A stretch of DNA of 56,256 bases from a virus. This document shows positions 41,844 through 50,082 of the stretch, one piece after another. The stretch is from positions 1 to 56,256 of IMG/VR virus record IMGVR_UViG_3300042528_000130; one strand, given 5' to 3'. The notes below the pieces were generated by a model that did no database searches, was not told the origin of the DNA, and was given only the letters and a program-made list of their open reading frames with translations. The position numbers and the translations under genes are program-made. Every line of letters begins with the position of its first letter. Positions within the stretch are counted from its first letter, which is position 1.

Positions 41844-43525
41844 AGTACGATGATCTCCGGATCTGGCTGTCGCATGCCTGCTTCGGCGTCACTTGCGAGT
41901 GCGAGCGCCATGACGAGAGCGACCATGCCGTCCACTCGCTGAGGGCTCATCGCACTCGGTTTCACGATCTTGATGTACCCGTCAGAGTTAGTCTTGGTCA
42001 CGCAGTTCGATGCCATCCAGTTCAGGATGGGATTGTCAGCAGTTCGCAGCCGCCCCTGCGCTATGAGAGTTTCAAGAGCGCGGGTCGGTGAATTCATCTG
42101 CGAGAAATGCTGCGAAAAGCCTATCACGTCAAGTCCCTCAGTCTGAAGTTGTTGCTGAAGGTGGTGGGCGTTGTGCGGGTCGGCCGCGATCTTTCTGACC
42201 TGATGGTCTTTCGCGAACTGAAGAATGTCGCGACGAATGAACTCGTAGTCGCACGTGTCGCCTGGAGTCAGGAGCAGGCCGGTCTTCTTGCTGTCTCTCG
42301 CCCAGAGCGTGTACGGAACTTCTTCGCGACGCTGCGTCGCGTTGTCTTCTGGGATCCAGAACTTGCAGATCACGTCGAAGACGTCTTCGCCTGTCTCTTC
42401 GTCGGCGATCTTCGAGACAGCGACGAACGCGTTCACGTCCCAGGTCTGGGCTAAGTCGAGCCCGCAGTACCAGACGCGAGACTTGTCCGGAGGCGGGAAG
42501 TCTCGCTTGCAGCGTTCCCAGCGGGTCAAGTCCACGAACTTGTTCGATCCCTGTATCCAGACATTGAGCCTGTATCTGAGGAAGTCAGCGAGCTTCGAGT
42601 TGTTCCCCTCGGCCTCTCGGACGTCGGCCTTGAAGCTCTCCTCGTCCATCGTGACGCCGAACGAGGGATTCGCGGCTCGCCAGACTTCCGGGTCTCGGTA
42701 GTCGTCCTCGGCGGTCGCTCCGGCCACGAACCCGAAGAACTGCGGATCGTGGTGCGGGTCTTGCATGCACTTGAGGGCATGCTCGTGCAGCTCGTAGCAG
42801 ATCGACGTCCGGTCAGTCCCGGCTGTGGTGATCGCGAGAATTAAGCTCTGTGATCTGGAAATTCCACCGTAACGAACCGCTGCCCATAGCTTCCTGTCCT
42901 TGGCGGAATGGATCTCGTCATAGCACAGCGAGTGGATATTCAGGCCCTCCTGGCGACCGGAGTCGCTGGAGATGACCTTCCAGAACGAGTGCGTCGGAAC
43001 GCACGTGATCGTCTTCCGAGAGTCGACGATCTCCAGCATCTCGGACAGGTGCGGGCTCGCCTCGACAAGCTCCTTCATCTGCTTGTAGACGATCGAGGCC
43101 TGCTCGCGGCTCGTGGCACAGCCGAAGCACTCGGCTGACGCTTCGCCGTCAGCGACGGTCATGTACAGGCCGATGCCGGAGAGAAGGGTAGACTTGCACA
43201 GAGAGCGTCTTGGCCCCCGCGGCTACCATGCCGCGGGGGCCAAGACGCCATTTTTTTTCGGCACCTCTATGAAGCCAATCCTGAACTTCCGAGCCCCGTT
43301 GTCGACCCGGAGCCAGCCGAAGAGTTCCTCGATGATGTCGTGCTTCTGCCAGGGGAGAAGCTCGAACGGCTTGCCAGCGAACTGGCCCTTCGAGTGGACG
43401 AGGAAGTTCTCGAAGAACCCGACGGCGTGGTCGGCCCGCTCTTGGTCGAAGTAGAAGTCGAGCCCCTGCTCAACTGCTTCGCTTCGCGATATACGCGGCA
43501 AGAGGATTTTCTTTGGCAGCGGCAC
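41840..43525 (-). CDS. terL: terminase large subunit, interrupted at Walker A by a hairpin insert with an in-frame TAG
   Basis: The packaging ATPase/nuclease. The N-terminal piece (GTG 43525) has LLPWQKHDIIEELFGWL and IEVPKKNG; the downstream piece resumes with KSTLLSGIGLYMTVADG, so the Walker A motif of this family (PxKNGKST) is split exactly between Gly and Lys. Between them lie 51 bases (43196-43246), a multiple of three, that would encode VLAPAAW-stop-PRGPRRSLC and form a perfect hairpin. Downstream features are intact: Walker B NIHSLCYDEIHSA, the nuclease DxxxxxD-type GLDLAQTWDV, DPHNAHHLQQ, and VDGMVALVMALAL. Without the insert the protein would be about 545 aa, normal for the family. 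As written it is disrupted unless the insert is bypassed. Overlaps terS by 56 bp and the portal by four. Confidence 0.85.
43205..43248. other. perfect 19-bp hairpin inside terL
   Basis: Arms at 43205-43223 and 43230-43248 are exact complements (GCGTCTTGGCCCCCGCGGC and its complement) with a six-base loop, TACCAT on the plus strand. The in-frame TAG of terL falls at the loop and stem edge (43223-43225). On the plus strand the stem is followed after two bases by eight T, so in that direction it has the exact form of an intrinsic terminator; those T are the AAA AAA AAT codons of terL. Confidence 0.9.
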
Positions 43526-43934
43526 TGTTCACCTTGAGTGTGCTTCGAGCCGCCGGGGTCATGCCGAACTGCTGCTCGATCCGCAGCAAGTCTCCGGGCA
43601 GGCTCTTGAACAACGTCCCCTCCGCTGTGATCTGTGAGTAGCCGGTCGACGTGAGCTGGGTCATGCCATGCTCGCGGACGTGCTTCGAGACGACGACCCA
43701 CTGCTCGTGCAGGACGCAGTACCGGGTCAGGAGAGACCGATCGGCCTGAGAGAGAACGCCCATCTTCGCCAGGAGCGGCGCGATCTCGTTCCACTTCTCC
43801 AGGGCCACGCCATCGAGGCACGGCGGCGGGCTCAGGTCGGCATCGGGCGGCGCCGGTTCGTCGCCGTTGAGAGGCCGGTTGCCGGGATTGCCCCTGAGAA
43901 TCTTGATGGAGGTCGGCGTCGGCGGGCGTCCCAT
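43470..43934 (-). CDS. terS: terminase small subunit (P27 family)
   Basis: The protein is 154 aa. MGRPPTPTSIKILRGNPGNR is the typical P27-type start, then PPCLDGVALEKWNEIAPLLA, QADRSLLTRYCVLHEQWV, and a C-terminal GDLLRIEQQFGMTPAARSTL. It recognises phage DNA for packaging and recruits TerL. It follows a 524-base region without a gene that probably includes the packaging site. No strong ribosome binding site is visible before ATG 43934. Confidence 0.92.
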   Translation of the reverse strand: MGRPPTPTSIKILRGNPGNRPLNGDEPAPPDADLSPPPCLDGVALEKWNEIAPLLAKMGVLSQADRSLLTRYCVLHEQWVVVSKHVREHGMTQLTSTGYSQITAEGTLFKSLPGDLLRIEQQFGMTPAARSTLKVNSAAAKENPLAAYIAKRSS

Positions 43935-44458
43935 GCGTCTCGGCTTCGCGAAACCCGAAAAAGCGAGTTTTTCGGCCTAAAAGCCCCCCCTGAAAATTTC
44001 GCGGGCGCTCACGGAAGGCCGCAGCTCGGGTCTTCCGTTGATTTTCAAATTCAGGAGAGACACTGCCCCGGAGTGGGGCTGCTCTTTAGTCTGGCAGATC
44101 AAGGCTCGCCAGTAAAGTTTCGCACTCGCGAGAAAGCTCGCCTCTTCTCGCGAGGCCACTTCGCTCTCTCAGGTCTTCCTATCTTCGCTAATCTTCCATC
44201 CCCTGTTCTTCATAGATCGCTTTGAGGTCAGAAAAGAGAATCCAGAAGCCCAGAGTATATAGGACTTTAAAAAAAAGCATTTTCTTTCTTGACTTCGCGA
44301 CTTACTTTTTTCATTTCTTCATTCTTCATTCTCTCTTCGCGTATACGTACGCATACAAAAGAGGAAATGAAGCAAGCCTCTCAGCGTCAATTTGAGGCCA
44401 GAATCAAAAAGGGGGTCTGGAGATACCAAGAAGCCCTGCGCGGGCTTCCTGCGCAAAG
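43935..44458. other. long non-coding region before terS, packaging-site and promoter candidate
   Basis: No convincing gene. It is much more AT-rich than its surroundings, especially 44220-44345, with TATATA at 44256-44261 and a T/A run after it. Hairpins: 43955-43975 (CCGAAAAA, GCGAG, TTTTTCGG), 44009-44036 (ACGGAAG ... CTTCCGT), and 44430-44448 (GAAGCCC ... GGGCTTC), the last just after the HNH gene and possibly its terminator. Position beside terS suggests cos or pac; AT-rich islands with hairpins fit either this or a late promoter. Confidence 0.5.
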
Positions 44459-44758
44459 CTAGGGGCCTCTGCGTTCATTATATGTCTTCACCGCATGGCA
44501 CTTCTGGCACAGCGTCTGAAGCCCAGCCTCATCATCGCTCTGAGTCAGCTTTCGAGGAATGATGTGGTCGACATGTGCCTCCTGTGGCGAGCCACACACG
44601 CGACCACAGGAGCGACACTGATAGGCGTCGCGAATCAGAACTCGCTCTCGAATCGCCTGCCAGTTCTTGCCCCCATAGCCTCGCCTGTAGGCATTGGGGC
44701 GACCTTCTCGCATCCGGAGTTTCTTGGCGGGCCTGAAGAAGCTCATCCGGCGAGGCAT
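44459..44758 (-). CDS. HNH endonuclease
   Basis: The protein is 99 aa from ATG 44758, four bases after the upstream stop. Zinc knuckle CRSCG (about 52), then EAHVDHIIPRKLTQSDDEAG and TLCQKCHAVKT, the full HNH core with both CxxC pairs. HNH proteins beside terminase genes of many HK97-type phages are needed for packaging-site cleavage, so a packaging role is more likely than a homing one; here it lies upstream of terS across the non-coding region. Confidence 0.88.
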   Translation of the reverse strand: MPRRMSFFRPAKKLRMREGRPNAYRRGYGGKNWQAIRERVLIRDAYQCRSCGRVCGSPQEAHVDHIIPRKLTQSDDEAGLQTLCQKCHAVKTYNERRGP

Positions 44759-44762
44759 GAGA

Positions 44763-45563
44763 TCACGAGACCACGAGGAGGGCAGAGTTGCTGTAGAAAG
44801 TCTGCGAGTCAAACGTCAGAGAGAGCCGGTAGAGGCTGTTATTGTCGCCGGATGCGACAATAAACGACTGCGTGCTATTGGCAGTTCCGCCAAAGCTGTC
44901 CCACGTTGACCCGCCATCTGTTGATCGCTGCCACTGCTTGCTGGGGAAGCTGTATGTGCCACCATAAGTGTTGCCCACGATGGAGGCGGCAGCGTAGAAG
45001 CTGACAGACTGCCCAACAGACTTCACCTGTCCGACTGGCTGATACGACCACACCGCGCTGACAGTGTCATATCGCAGAGTTCCGGGAGAGCTGCGAACTG
45101 ACTTGAGGCCGTTCGTCACGACGAGCCGGTAGAGGTCTCCATCGTTCGAGGCTGTCTGGCTCGTGACTTCGAGGCCAACGGTTCGCTGCGAATAGTAATA
45201 CCCAGCCGTGCTGTCATCGCCAGAAGACCCTGGCACTGTCGCCCACGTCGCCCCATCGTCGTCGCTCTTTTCCCACACGTATGTGAATGGCAGGCTCTCG
45301 GGCGAAGGTGTGATCACCGCGCTGAATGTTCCAGTTCCGCTGCCGGTCGCGTCGACGTAGTCCATCAGGTTGTACGGCCAATAGCCTGTCGAAGGCCAGC
45401 CGATCTCGATCGAGTTGCGAGGCCAGCCGGTCATTCCGTACAAGTCATATCCGTACAGCCCGCGAATGGCCGCATACACGTCGCCAAGCCGCCACAGGCC
45501 ATTCGCCTCATAGCCGTCGGGCCGCATCGACGCCCCGATTCGCCCGCCGATTCTGCCATTCAT
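44763..45563 (-). CDS. tail appendage protein with Ig-like domains
   Basis: The protein is 266 aa. N terminus MNGRIGGRIGASMRPDGYEA, then a Trp/Tyr/Gly-rich linker (GLWRLGDVYAAIRGLYGYDL). From about residue 80 there are two beta-sandwich units with patterns YVWEKSDDDGATWATVPGSS and KQWQRSTDGGSTWDSFGGTA, each with a D-G-G/A-T-W turn and a later LYRLVVTNG / LYRLSLTFD strand, typical of Ig-like domains on phage surface proteins, which bind carbohydrate weakly. ATG overlaps the previous stop (TGATG). Confidence 0.72.
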   Translation of the reverse strand: MNGRIGGRIGASMRPDGYEANGLWRLGDVYAAIRGLYGYDLYGMTGWPRNSIEIGWPSTGYWPYNLMDYVDATGSGTGTFSAVITPSPESLPFTYVWEKSDDDGATWATVPGSSGDDSTAGYYYSQRTVGLEVTSQTASNDGDLYRLVVTNGLKSVRSSPGTLRYDTVSAVWSYQPVGQVKSVGQSVSFYAAASIVGNTYGGTYSFPSKQWQRSTDGGSTWDSFGGTANSTQSFIVASGDNNSLYRLSLTFDSQTFYSNSALLVVS

Positions 45564-45922
45564 CAGCCGATCTCCTCGTACGAGCAGACAGCCTCGGCGT
45601 TTCCGGAACTTCCAGCCGTGAGTCTCAGCGAATCGCCTTCCATGAGATACATGGGGTTCTCTTTGCCAATCACGACGAGCGACGAGTCTGCCGGAACTGA
45701 CACAGTCTTGGCGATGTGATACGCAGTCGAGCCTCGATAGAGATCGACGTTCACGTCGACATTTGAGGTTCCGTTCACGTTCGCGACGGACAGCATGTTG
45801 ATCTTCAAGACTTTCCCAGACGAGCCTGGATTCGACGTGATCGCCGTCGCGGCTGTCCCGACAGCAAGAACGTCAGTCTTGCCGTAAATCATGGACGTGG
45901 CGACGATGTTCGGATTGGCCAT
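45563..45922 (-). CDS. virion structural protein, 119 aa
   Basis: MANPNIVATSMIYGKTDVLA, then SGKVLKINMLSVANVNGTSN, VDVNVDLYRGSTAYHIAKTV and a C terminus MEGDSLRLTAGSSGNAEAVC. All-beta jelly-roll pattern shared with short structural proteins of cyanophages and related phages that sit with fibre genes. Role likely as a fibre-associated head or tail decoration. Tightly packed with its neighbours. Confidence 0.65.
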   Translation of the reverse strand: MANPNIVATSMIYGKTDVLAVGTAATAITSNPGSSGKVLKINMLSVANVNGTSNVDVNVDLYRGSTAYHIAKTVSVPADSSLVVIGKENPMYLMEGDSLRLTAGSSGNAEAVCSYEEIG

Positions 45923-45928
45923 GTTTTC

Positions 45929-46825
45929 TCAACCTCCAAGAATAAACGCGGGCCAGAGAGAAGCGGCGACTGCGTTTGTATTTCCTGCCGCCGAGATCGT
46001 CACGGCAGTGCCGTTCGATGACACGCTGACGTTCAGGCCTGGAACGATGCTGACCGAGCCCGTCGCGCCATTCAGGCTCGTCACGTAGTCGTGCGTATGC
46101 GAAGTCGCGGCGTAGTCGTGCGTATGCGAAGTCGCGGCGTAGCTATGTGTGTGCGACGCCGCAGCGGCAGTCACGTCAGCGAGAGTGAGAACGACAGCTC
46201 CAGTTCTTCCGGCCACGCTGACGACAGGCGACGCCGCAGCAAGAGCAGCCGTGAACCCGGAGACGTCAGTCGTCGAGATCGTGACAGCACCAGTCCTGCC
46301 AGCCACGCTCTGGACTGGAATTGCGGCAGTAAAGCCAGAGATGTCCGCAACGCTGAGCGTGACGGTGCCAGTTCGGCCAGCGACGCTTGCGACTCGGCCA
46401 ATGTCTTGAATGCCAGAGATGTCAGTCGTCGAGAGCGTAACAGCACCAGTTCGTCCGGCCACGCTCACAACGGGAGACGCAGCGGCGAGAGCCGTCGTGA
46501 ACCCCGAGATATCAGTCGTCGAGTGCGTATGCACGGCAGGGGCCGCAGTCAGCTCAATGAGCGACAACGTCACGGCACCAGTCCTGCCCTGCACAGACAA
46601 GACTGGCGGATCTCGGCCAATCACGGTGATTCCGCCGCCCGTGGTCGTGATCGTGATATTCGGGCCAGCCACGAACGGATTTACGCCAGCAGTGCCGACT
46701 ATCGAAGTGGCCGTGCCATTCACGATGATGCTGGGGCCAATTCCGCCAGACACTGACACGCCAGGGTTTGCGCCGCCAGACACGGACACGCTGATCGGGC
46801 CGAGCCCATTGACTGTCACTGCCAT
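45929..46825 (-). CDS. tail fibre with SVAGRTGAVTLS repeats and HTH metal-binding motifs
   Basis: The protein is 298 aa. Start MAVTVNGLGPISVSVSGG matches the gene at 51249. Residues about 80-220 contain five units of VxSVAGRTGAVTLSxxDISG, a triple-stranded beta-type fibre repeat. Near the C terminus come SHTHSYAATSHTHDYAATS and one more HTHD (plus an earlier VHTHS), the HxH pattern that in T4 gp37 and similar needles binds iron along the fibre axis. The last 60 residues (NGATGSVSIVPGLNVSVSSN) form the tip. Likely trimeric host-range fibre. Confidence 0.75.
   Translation of the reverse strand: MAVTVNGLGPISVSVSGGANPGVSVSGGIGPSIIVNGTATSIVGTAGVNPFVAGPNITITTTGGGITVIGRDPPVLSVQGRTGAVTLSLIELTAAPAVHTHSTTDISGFTTALAAASPVVSVAGRTGAVTLSTTDISGIQDIGRVASVAGRTGTVTLSVADISGFTAAIPVQSVAGRTGAVTISTTDVSGFTAALAAASPVVSVAGRTGAVVLTLADVTAAAASHTHSYAATSHTHDYAATSHTHDYVTSLNGATGSVSIVPGLNVSVSSNGTAVTISAAGNTNAVAASLWPAFILGG
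46084..46137. repeat. 27-bp exact tandem repeat, two copies
   Basis: Two identical 27-base units (46084-46110, 46111-46137) and a third diverged copy starting 46138. They encode the HTHDYAATS units of the fibre needle, so copy number sets the number of metal-binding layers. Confidence 0.9.
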
Positions 46826-46829
46826 GCGA

Positions 46830-47180
46830 TCACGGACTCCTGACTGAGATCGTGCCGGAAAGAACAGTGCGAGTCACGATTCCAGGCGAGACCCATCTCA
46901 TGAGCCAGCGATAGTTCCCGCCCAGAGCGAGAGCCCCGGTCTGCGTCTCGTTCAGAGACAGGTTGAGCTGTCCGAGACTTAGGTCTACGGGCGTCTGCGT
47001 GAACTCGACGACGTTCGCAAACGACGTCACGTTCCCGCCAGAGACTTCCAAGACTTGGATGATCCGAGTCTCGAAAATGTATCCAGTCAGGTTCTGGTCG
47101 AAATCGAGCAGGATATTCAGCTCGTCGCCCTGAACGAACTCGATGTCGAGCGTATCTGGCAGTACTGAGTATGAAGCCAT
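46830..47180 (-). CDS. fibre adaptor/baseplate-like protein, copy 2
   Basis: The protein is 116 aa. SVLPDTLDIEFVQGDELNIL, then FDQNLTGYIFETRIIQVLEV, LSLGQLNLSLNETQTGAL and YRWLMRWVSPGIVTRTVLSG. It is a paralogue of the gene at 51500 (DFDVSLSGHAVSSHIYSLV; YGWSMQWIAPGDAKRTVLTG) and, like it, directly precedes a fibre gene starting ISVSVSGG. The form matches N-terminal adaptor domains (BppU-like) that attach fibres to the tail tip. Confidence 0.7.
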   Translation of the reverse strand: MASYSVLPDTLDIEFVQGDELNILLDFDQNLTGYIFETRIIQVLEVSGGNVTSFANVVEFTQTPVDLSLGQLNLSLNETQTGALALGGNYRWLMRWVSPGIVTRTVLSGTISVRSP

Positions 47181-47218
47181 GCTCCCGAAACTAGCACGTC
47201 TTCAAGTCTTACCCGAAG

Positions 47219-47524
47219 TTATCTCCTGACTTCAGCCCCTCGAATCAAGTCTGCGACTTTCTTCACGTCCGGACGCCATGCTTTCCAGTCGTAGGCATGC
47301 CCGACTGAGTGGTGGCAGTCGCGGCACAGGGTCACGAGGTTCTCCGGGTCAAGCTCAGGGCCTCCGGCATGAACTGGCGTGACGTGATGGGCTTCGAGGT
47401 CTTTGGCTCGCCCGCAGGCACGGCACGACGGCTCACGGCGAATATGCTCGTCTCGAACACGTCGCCACTGGCCAGATCGAGGGGCTCCGAAGACGTTTTC
47501 GCTGAACCAGCGAGAGAAGATCAT
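47219..47524 (-). CDS. HNH endonuclease, second
   Basis: The protein is 101 aa. Zinc knuckle CRACG (about 35), core DLEAHHVTPVHAGGPELDPE (43-62) and LVTLCRDCHHSVGHAYDWKA. It differs from the HNH at 44.5 kb and lies within the fibre cassette, between the large fibre gene and the adaptor. A mobile or homing role, which could explain the duplication of the cassette, is plausible but unproved. Its ATG overlaps the stop of the 24-aa frame. Confidence 0.85.
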   Translation of the reverse strand: MIFSRWFSENVFGAPRSGQWRRVRDEHIRREPSCRACGRAKDLEAHHVTPVHAGGPELDPENLVTLCRDCHHSVGHAYDWKAWRPDVKKVADLIRGAEVRR

Positions 47525-47595
47525 GCTTGCCGACCCAGAGCCGCCTGGAACGCCTGCATCGCGTTGTAATAGTCCAGCGAAGGCAGAACTCTCAC
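47521..47595 (-). CDS. 24-aa coupled mini-gene
   Basis: GTG 47595 overlaps the stop of the 829-residue fibre (GTGA) and the TGA at 47521 overlaps the ATG of the HNH gene (ATGA), so it fills the gap exactly. The product is MRVLPSLDYYNAMQAFQAAL plus four residues, probably a single amphipathic helix. The double overlap is the main support. Confidence 0.5.
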   Translation of the reverse strand: MRVLPSLDYYNAMQAFQAALGRQA

Positions 47596-50081
47596 AACGC
47601 CGCAGGAATCAAGCTTGTGTTTTGCCGGATTGCGGTGATCGCGTCCTGCGTATAGCCCTGCGATGTCATGCCCTGCTGCACCGCCGCCGGAACTTGGCTG
47701 ATGTCTCCAGTGATGACCGGCGATGCTGTGCTGACGATGGATGTGTAGACCTTGCCTGCAAACAGCGTGATCGAACCGCCGCCCGTCGTGCTGGACACAA
47801 GCGGCGTGGCGCCGTCATCGCGATAGAGCCGATGCCCGCCAGTGAACTCCACGCCCGTTGCCGATACGTTGTCGAGCTTGAGGTTGACCACTGATGTAAC
47901 GACGCGGAAGTTGGCCGCGTCTTCCGCGACGACGCCGCCGACCCAGTTGCGGATGCCGCTCTCCGTTGTGGTCGTGTGGACGAACCAGGAATAGAGCCGA
48001 TCCACGCTGGTCTGGCCGTTGGGGTCAGAGATGTCCACCTGGACGTTTGGGTAGTCCGCGGAAAACTCGGTGACCGCCGAGCCATCCACGCCGATGCCGT
48101 CGTACACAGCGTCGGCCTGCTGCGAGACCAGCGCCGACCAGCCAGTAGAGCCAACGACTACCTGCGTCACGAACGGCAGCTTGGCGGTCGCGCCGCTCTG
48201 CCATGTGGCGGTGATCGCCAGCGTATCGCCCGTCGTGTAGCCAGTACCTTCGTCGTAGGTGGCGCTGTAGCTGGTGCCCGCGACGATCTGGTTGACGACT
48301 TCAGAAGCCGTGGTGTTGTTGTAAATCCGCAAGCGCGAGCCAGCCGTAATGCCGGTGATGCTGACGGTCTTGGGCGGTGCCACCGTTCCGTTCGCGTCGG
48401 TGCGCGTGCCGATAAATGTCGCGCCGTTGGCGAGCGTGATGACGCCCGTGGTCGTCATGTCCCCGGTGTAGGTCGATGCCTTGATCGTGATCGTGGAGCC
48501 TGACAGCGCGAAAGCCTGCGCCGCCGTGGCGTCGATGGTGACGTTGTAGCTGCCCGCGTCGATCAGGGTGCCGGAGCGGGTGATCGGCAAGTTGACCCCG
48601 ATGTTGGCATCGAGGCTCTCGAAATAGCGGCAGCGGTCGTAGAACTTCGCGGTGTTTTCCAGCGTCGTATAAGCAGCGACGGTCGCGCCGTCGGTTTGGG
48701 TGATAGATGCGTCCACAGATAAGAACTTCGTCAGAACCGTTCGCTCGGTGAAGTCGGCGGCTTCGGACAGGTAGACATACCCGTATTTCCGCACCTTCAG
48801 CGTGAACGGGTAGTAGTTGATCGCCTGACTGACAAACTCACTCTGCCGCGACCACCGCGACCGCGTGACGAAGGCATTCTCGCCCGAGCCAATGGCGCTA
48901 TTCGTGACCGTGCCGCTGGCGTTGGTCTTGAGGATGGTCTGCTTGACCGGATTGAACGATGCGTCTTTCGAGACTGTCCAGCCCGCGTTCCCGTCTTTGT
49001 CGATCAGCGCAAGCGTGACATCGGAAATGGGGTCGCCCTCAAGGTCAAGGATGTCTGGGGCGACGGAATAGCCTTCGTAGAACAGCCCGGTGCCCGCAGT
49101 GAACCACCGAACCGAGTTTGCAAGCCCTGCCGGAAATGTGGTGTTCCAATAGTAATGGACGCCATCTGGCAGGTTGTAGTTGAAGCAGAAGATCGGCGCG
49201 GTAAACAATCCGGTAGACGGATTAGGCATGAAGTATTGAAGGTCGAACGTGTCTGAACCGTTGGGGTTGCCAAGGTCAGACCGTATCGACAGCGCGGCGG
49301 AAAACGCTTCTGTGCCAGCGCTTCTAGCCGGGTTGTCTGAGGTGAACAGGCCCGCGAAACTGCCGACAAAGCGGTTGTTGGCCAGTGTCCGATTGGTGCC
49401 TTCTTGCAGCACGAAATTCTCGAACGAGCAGTCGATGAACTCTGCCGACTGCGGGCCACCAGTATAAAACAGCCAATGCAGTGCCGATCCGGTTGCACTT
49501 TCCGGCGTGACAGAAAACCGCGTTTGATAAAAGCGCCCGACGCCAGACATGGCGTAGAACGTATAGGTGGCGGCTAATTGGTTGTAGAAAATCCCGCCGC
49601 CGCTCACGCCGCGTTCAGCCGAAACCCTACGCCCGAATTGGATGAACCCACCCACCGCGCTGTGCAAATAGGTGTTGTTGCCGGTGAAGATGATGAAGTT
49701 GTCCAGCCCGCCGAGCAAGCCGCCATTGACCACCTGAATGAATGCGGCTGTCTGGATGATCTTCTGTCGCGCAAGGCCGATATGCGAAGCCGACGCGGGC
49801 AGCGCGGTCACAATGTCGCGCACGTCATAGCTGATCTTGAACGTGGTCGTGGCGTCGGGGGTAACGTCCCACGCATCGGTCACAGTGATGACGGTCGCAG
49901 TGGCCGACCTGATCGGGCGCGACTGCCCAGCCCCGGTGCCGCCCGTCAGGTAGATGATGCGGTCGGCCCATGCCGTGCTGAATCCCGTGCCTGTGAGCGT
50001 TGTCGAAGTACCGCCCGTAGCCGTGCCAGCAGCCACGCCGCTGTCTATGGTGATGGTTGAGCCTACGAGCGTGATGGCCAT
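47592..50081 (-). CDS. large tail fibre/spike protein
   Basis: The protein is 829 aa. Starts MAITLVGSTITIDSGVAAGT, then TGTGFSTAWADRIIYLTGGT; from about 110 a series of short beta-strands (IIFTGNNTYLHSAVGGFIQF, GVSGGGIFYNQLAATYTFYA) with the spacing of a right-handed beta-helix, then Ala/Gly/Thr-rich strands to about 660 and an alpha-beta C-terminal tail (SQVPAAVQQGMTSQGYTQDA). It lies in the appendage cassette and is likely the main receptor-binding spike. I could not identify a catalytic centre. Confidence 0.8.
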   Translation of the reverse strand: MAITLVGSTITIDSGVAAGTATGGTSTTLTGTGFSTAWADRIIYLTGGTGAGQSRPIRSATATVITVTDAWDVTPDATTTFKISYDVRDIVTALPASASHIGLARQKIIQTAAFIQVVNGGLLGGLDNFIIFTGNNTYLHSAVGGFIQFGRRVSAERGVSGGGIFYNQLAATYTFYAMSGVGRFYQTRFSVTPESATGSALHWLFYTGGPQSAEFIDCSFENFVLQEGTNRTLANNRFVGSFAGLFTSDNPARSAGTEAFSAALSIRSDLGNPNGSDTFDLQYFMPNPSTGLFTAPIFCFNYNLPDGVHYYWNTTFPAGLANSVRWFTAGTGLFYEGYSVAPDILDLEGDPISDVTLALIDKDGNAGWTVSKDASFNPVKQTILKTNASGTVTNSAIGSGENAFVTRSRWSRQSEFVSQAINYYPFTLKVRKYGYVYLSEAADFTERTVLTKFLSVDASITQTDGATVAAYTTLENTAKFYDRCRYFESLDANIGVNLPITRSGTLIDAGSYNVTIDATAAQAFALSGSTITIKASTYTGDMTTTGVITLANGATFIGTRTDANGTVAPPKTVSITGITAGSRLRIYNNTTASEVVNQIVAGTSYSATYDEGTGYTTGDTLAITATWQSGATAKLPFVTQVVVGSTGWSALVSQQADAVYDGIGVDGSAVTEFSADYPNVQVDISDPNGQTSVDRLYSWFVHTTTTESGIRNWVGGVVAEDAANFRVVTSVVNLKLDNVSATGVEFTGGHRLYRDDGATPLVSSTTGGGSITLFAGKVYTSIVSTASPVITGDISQVPAAVQQGMTSQGYTQDAITAIRQNTSLIPAAL

Positions 50082-50082
50082 G

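Noticed and set aside
40398-41942. 514-codon plus-strand frame opposite the portal
   Set aside because: Antisense to a well-supported HK97-type portal; no coherent protein features.
43196-43246. Intein or self-splicing intron in terL
   Set aside because: 51 bases is far too short for either, and no splice-domain sequence is present. The P-loop is a common insertion site for both, so a remnant cannot be fully excluded.
41840-43525. TAG reassigned to an amino acid, making terL one frame
   Set aside because: Several other genes here end in TAG (for example at 91, 3661, 22197, 44459), and reading through would leave 17 residues inside the P-loop.
46084-46142. Tandem repeat considered as a CRISPR array
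   Set aside because: Units are directly adjacent with no spacers and encode a fibre repeat.
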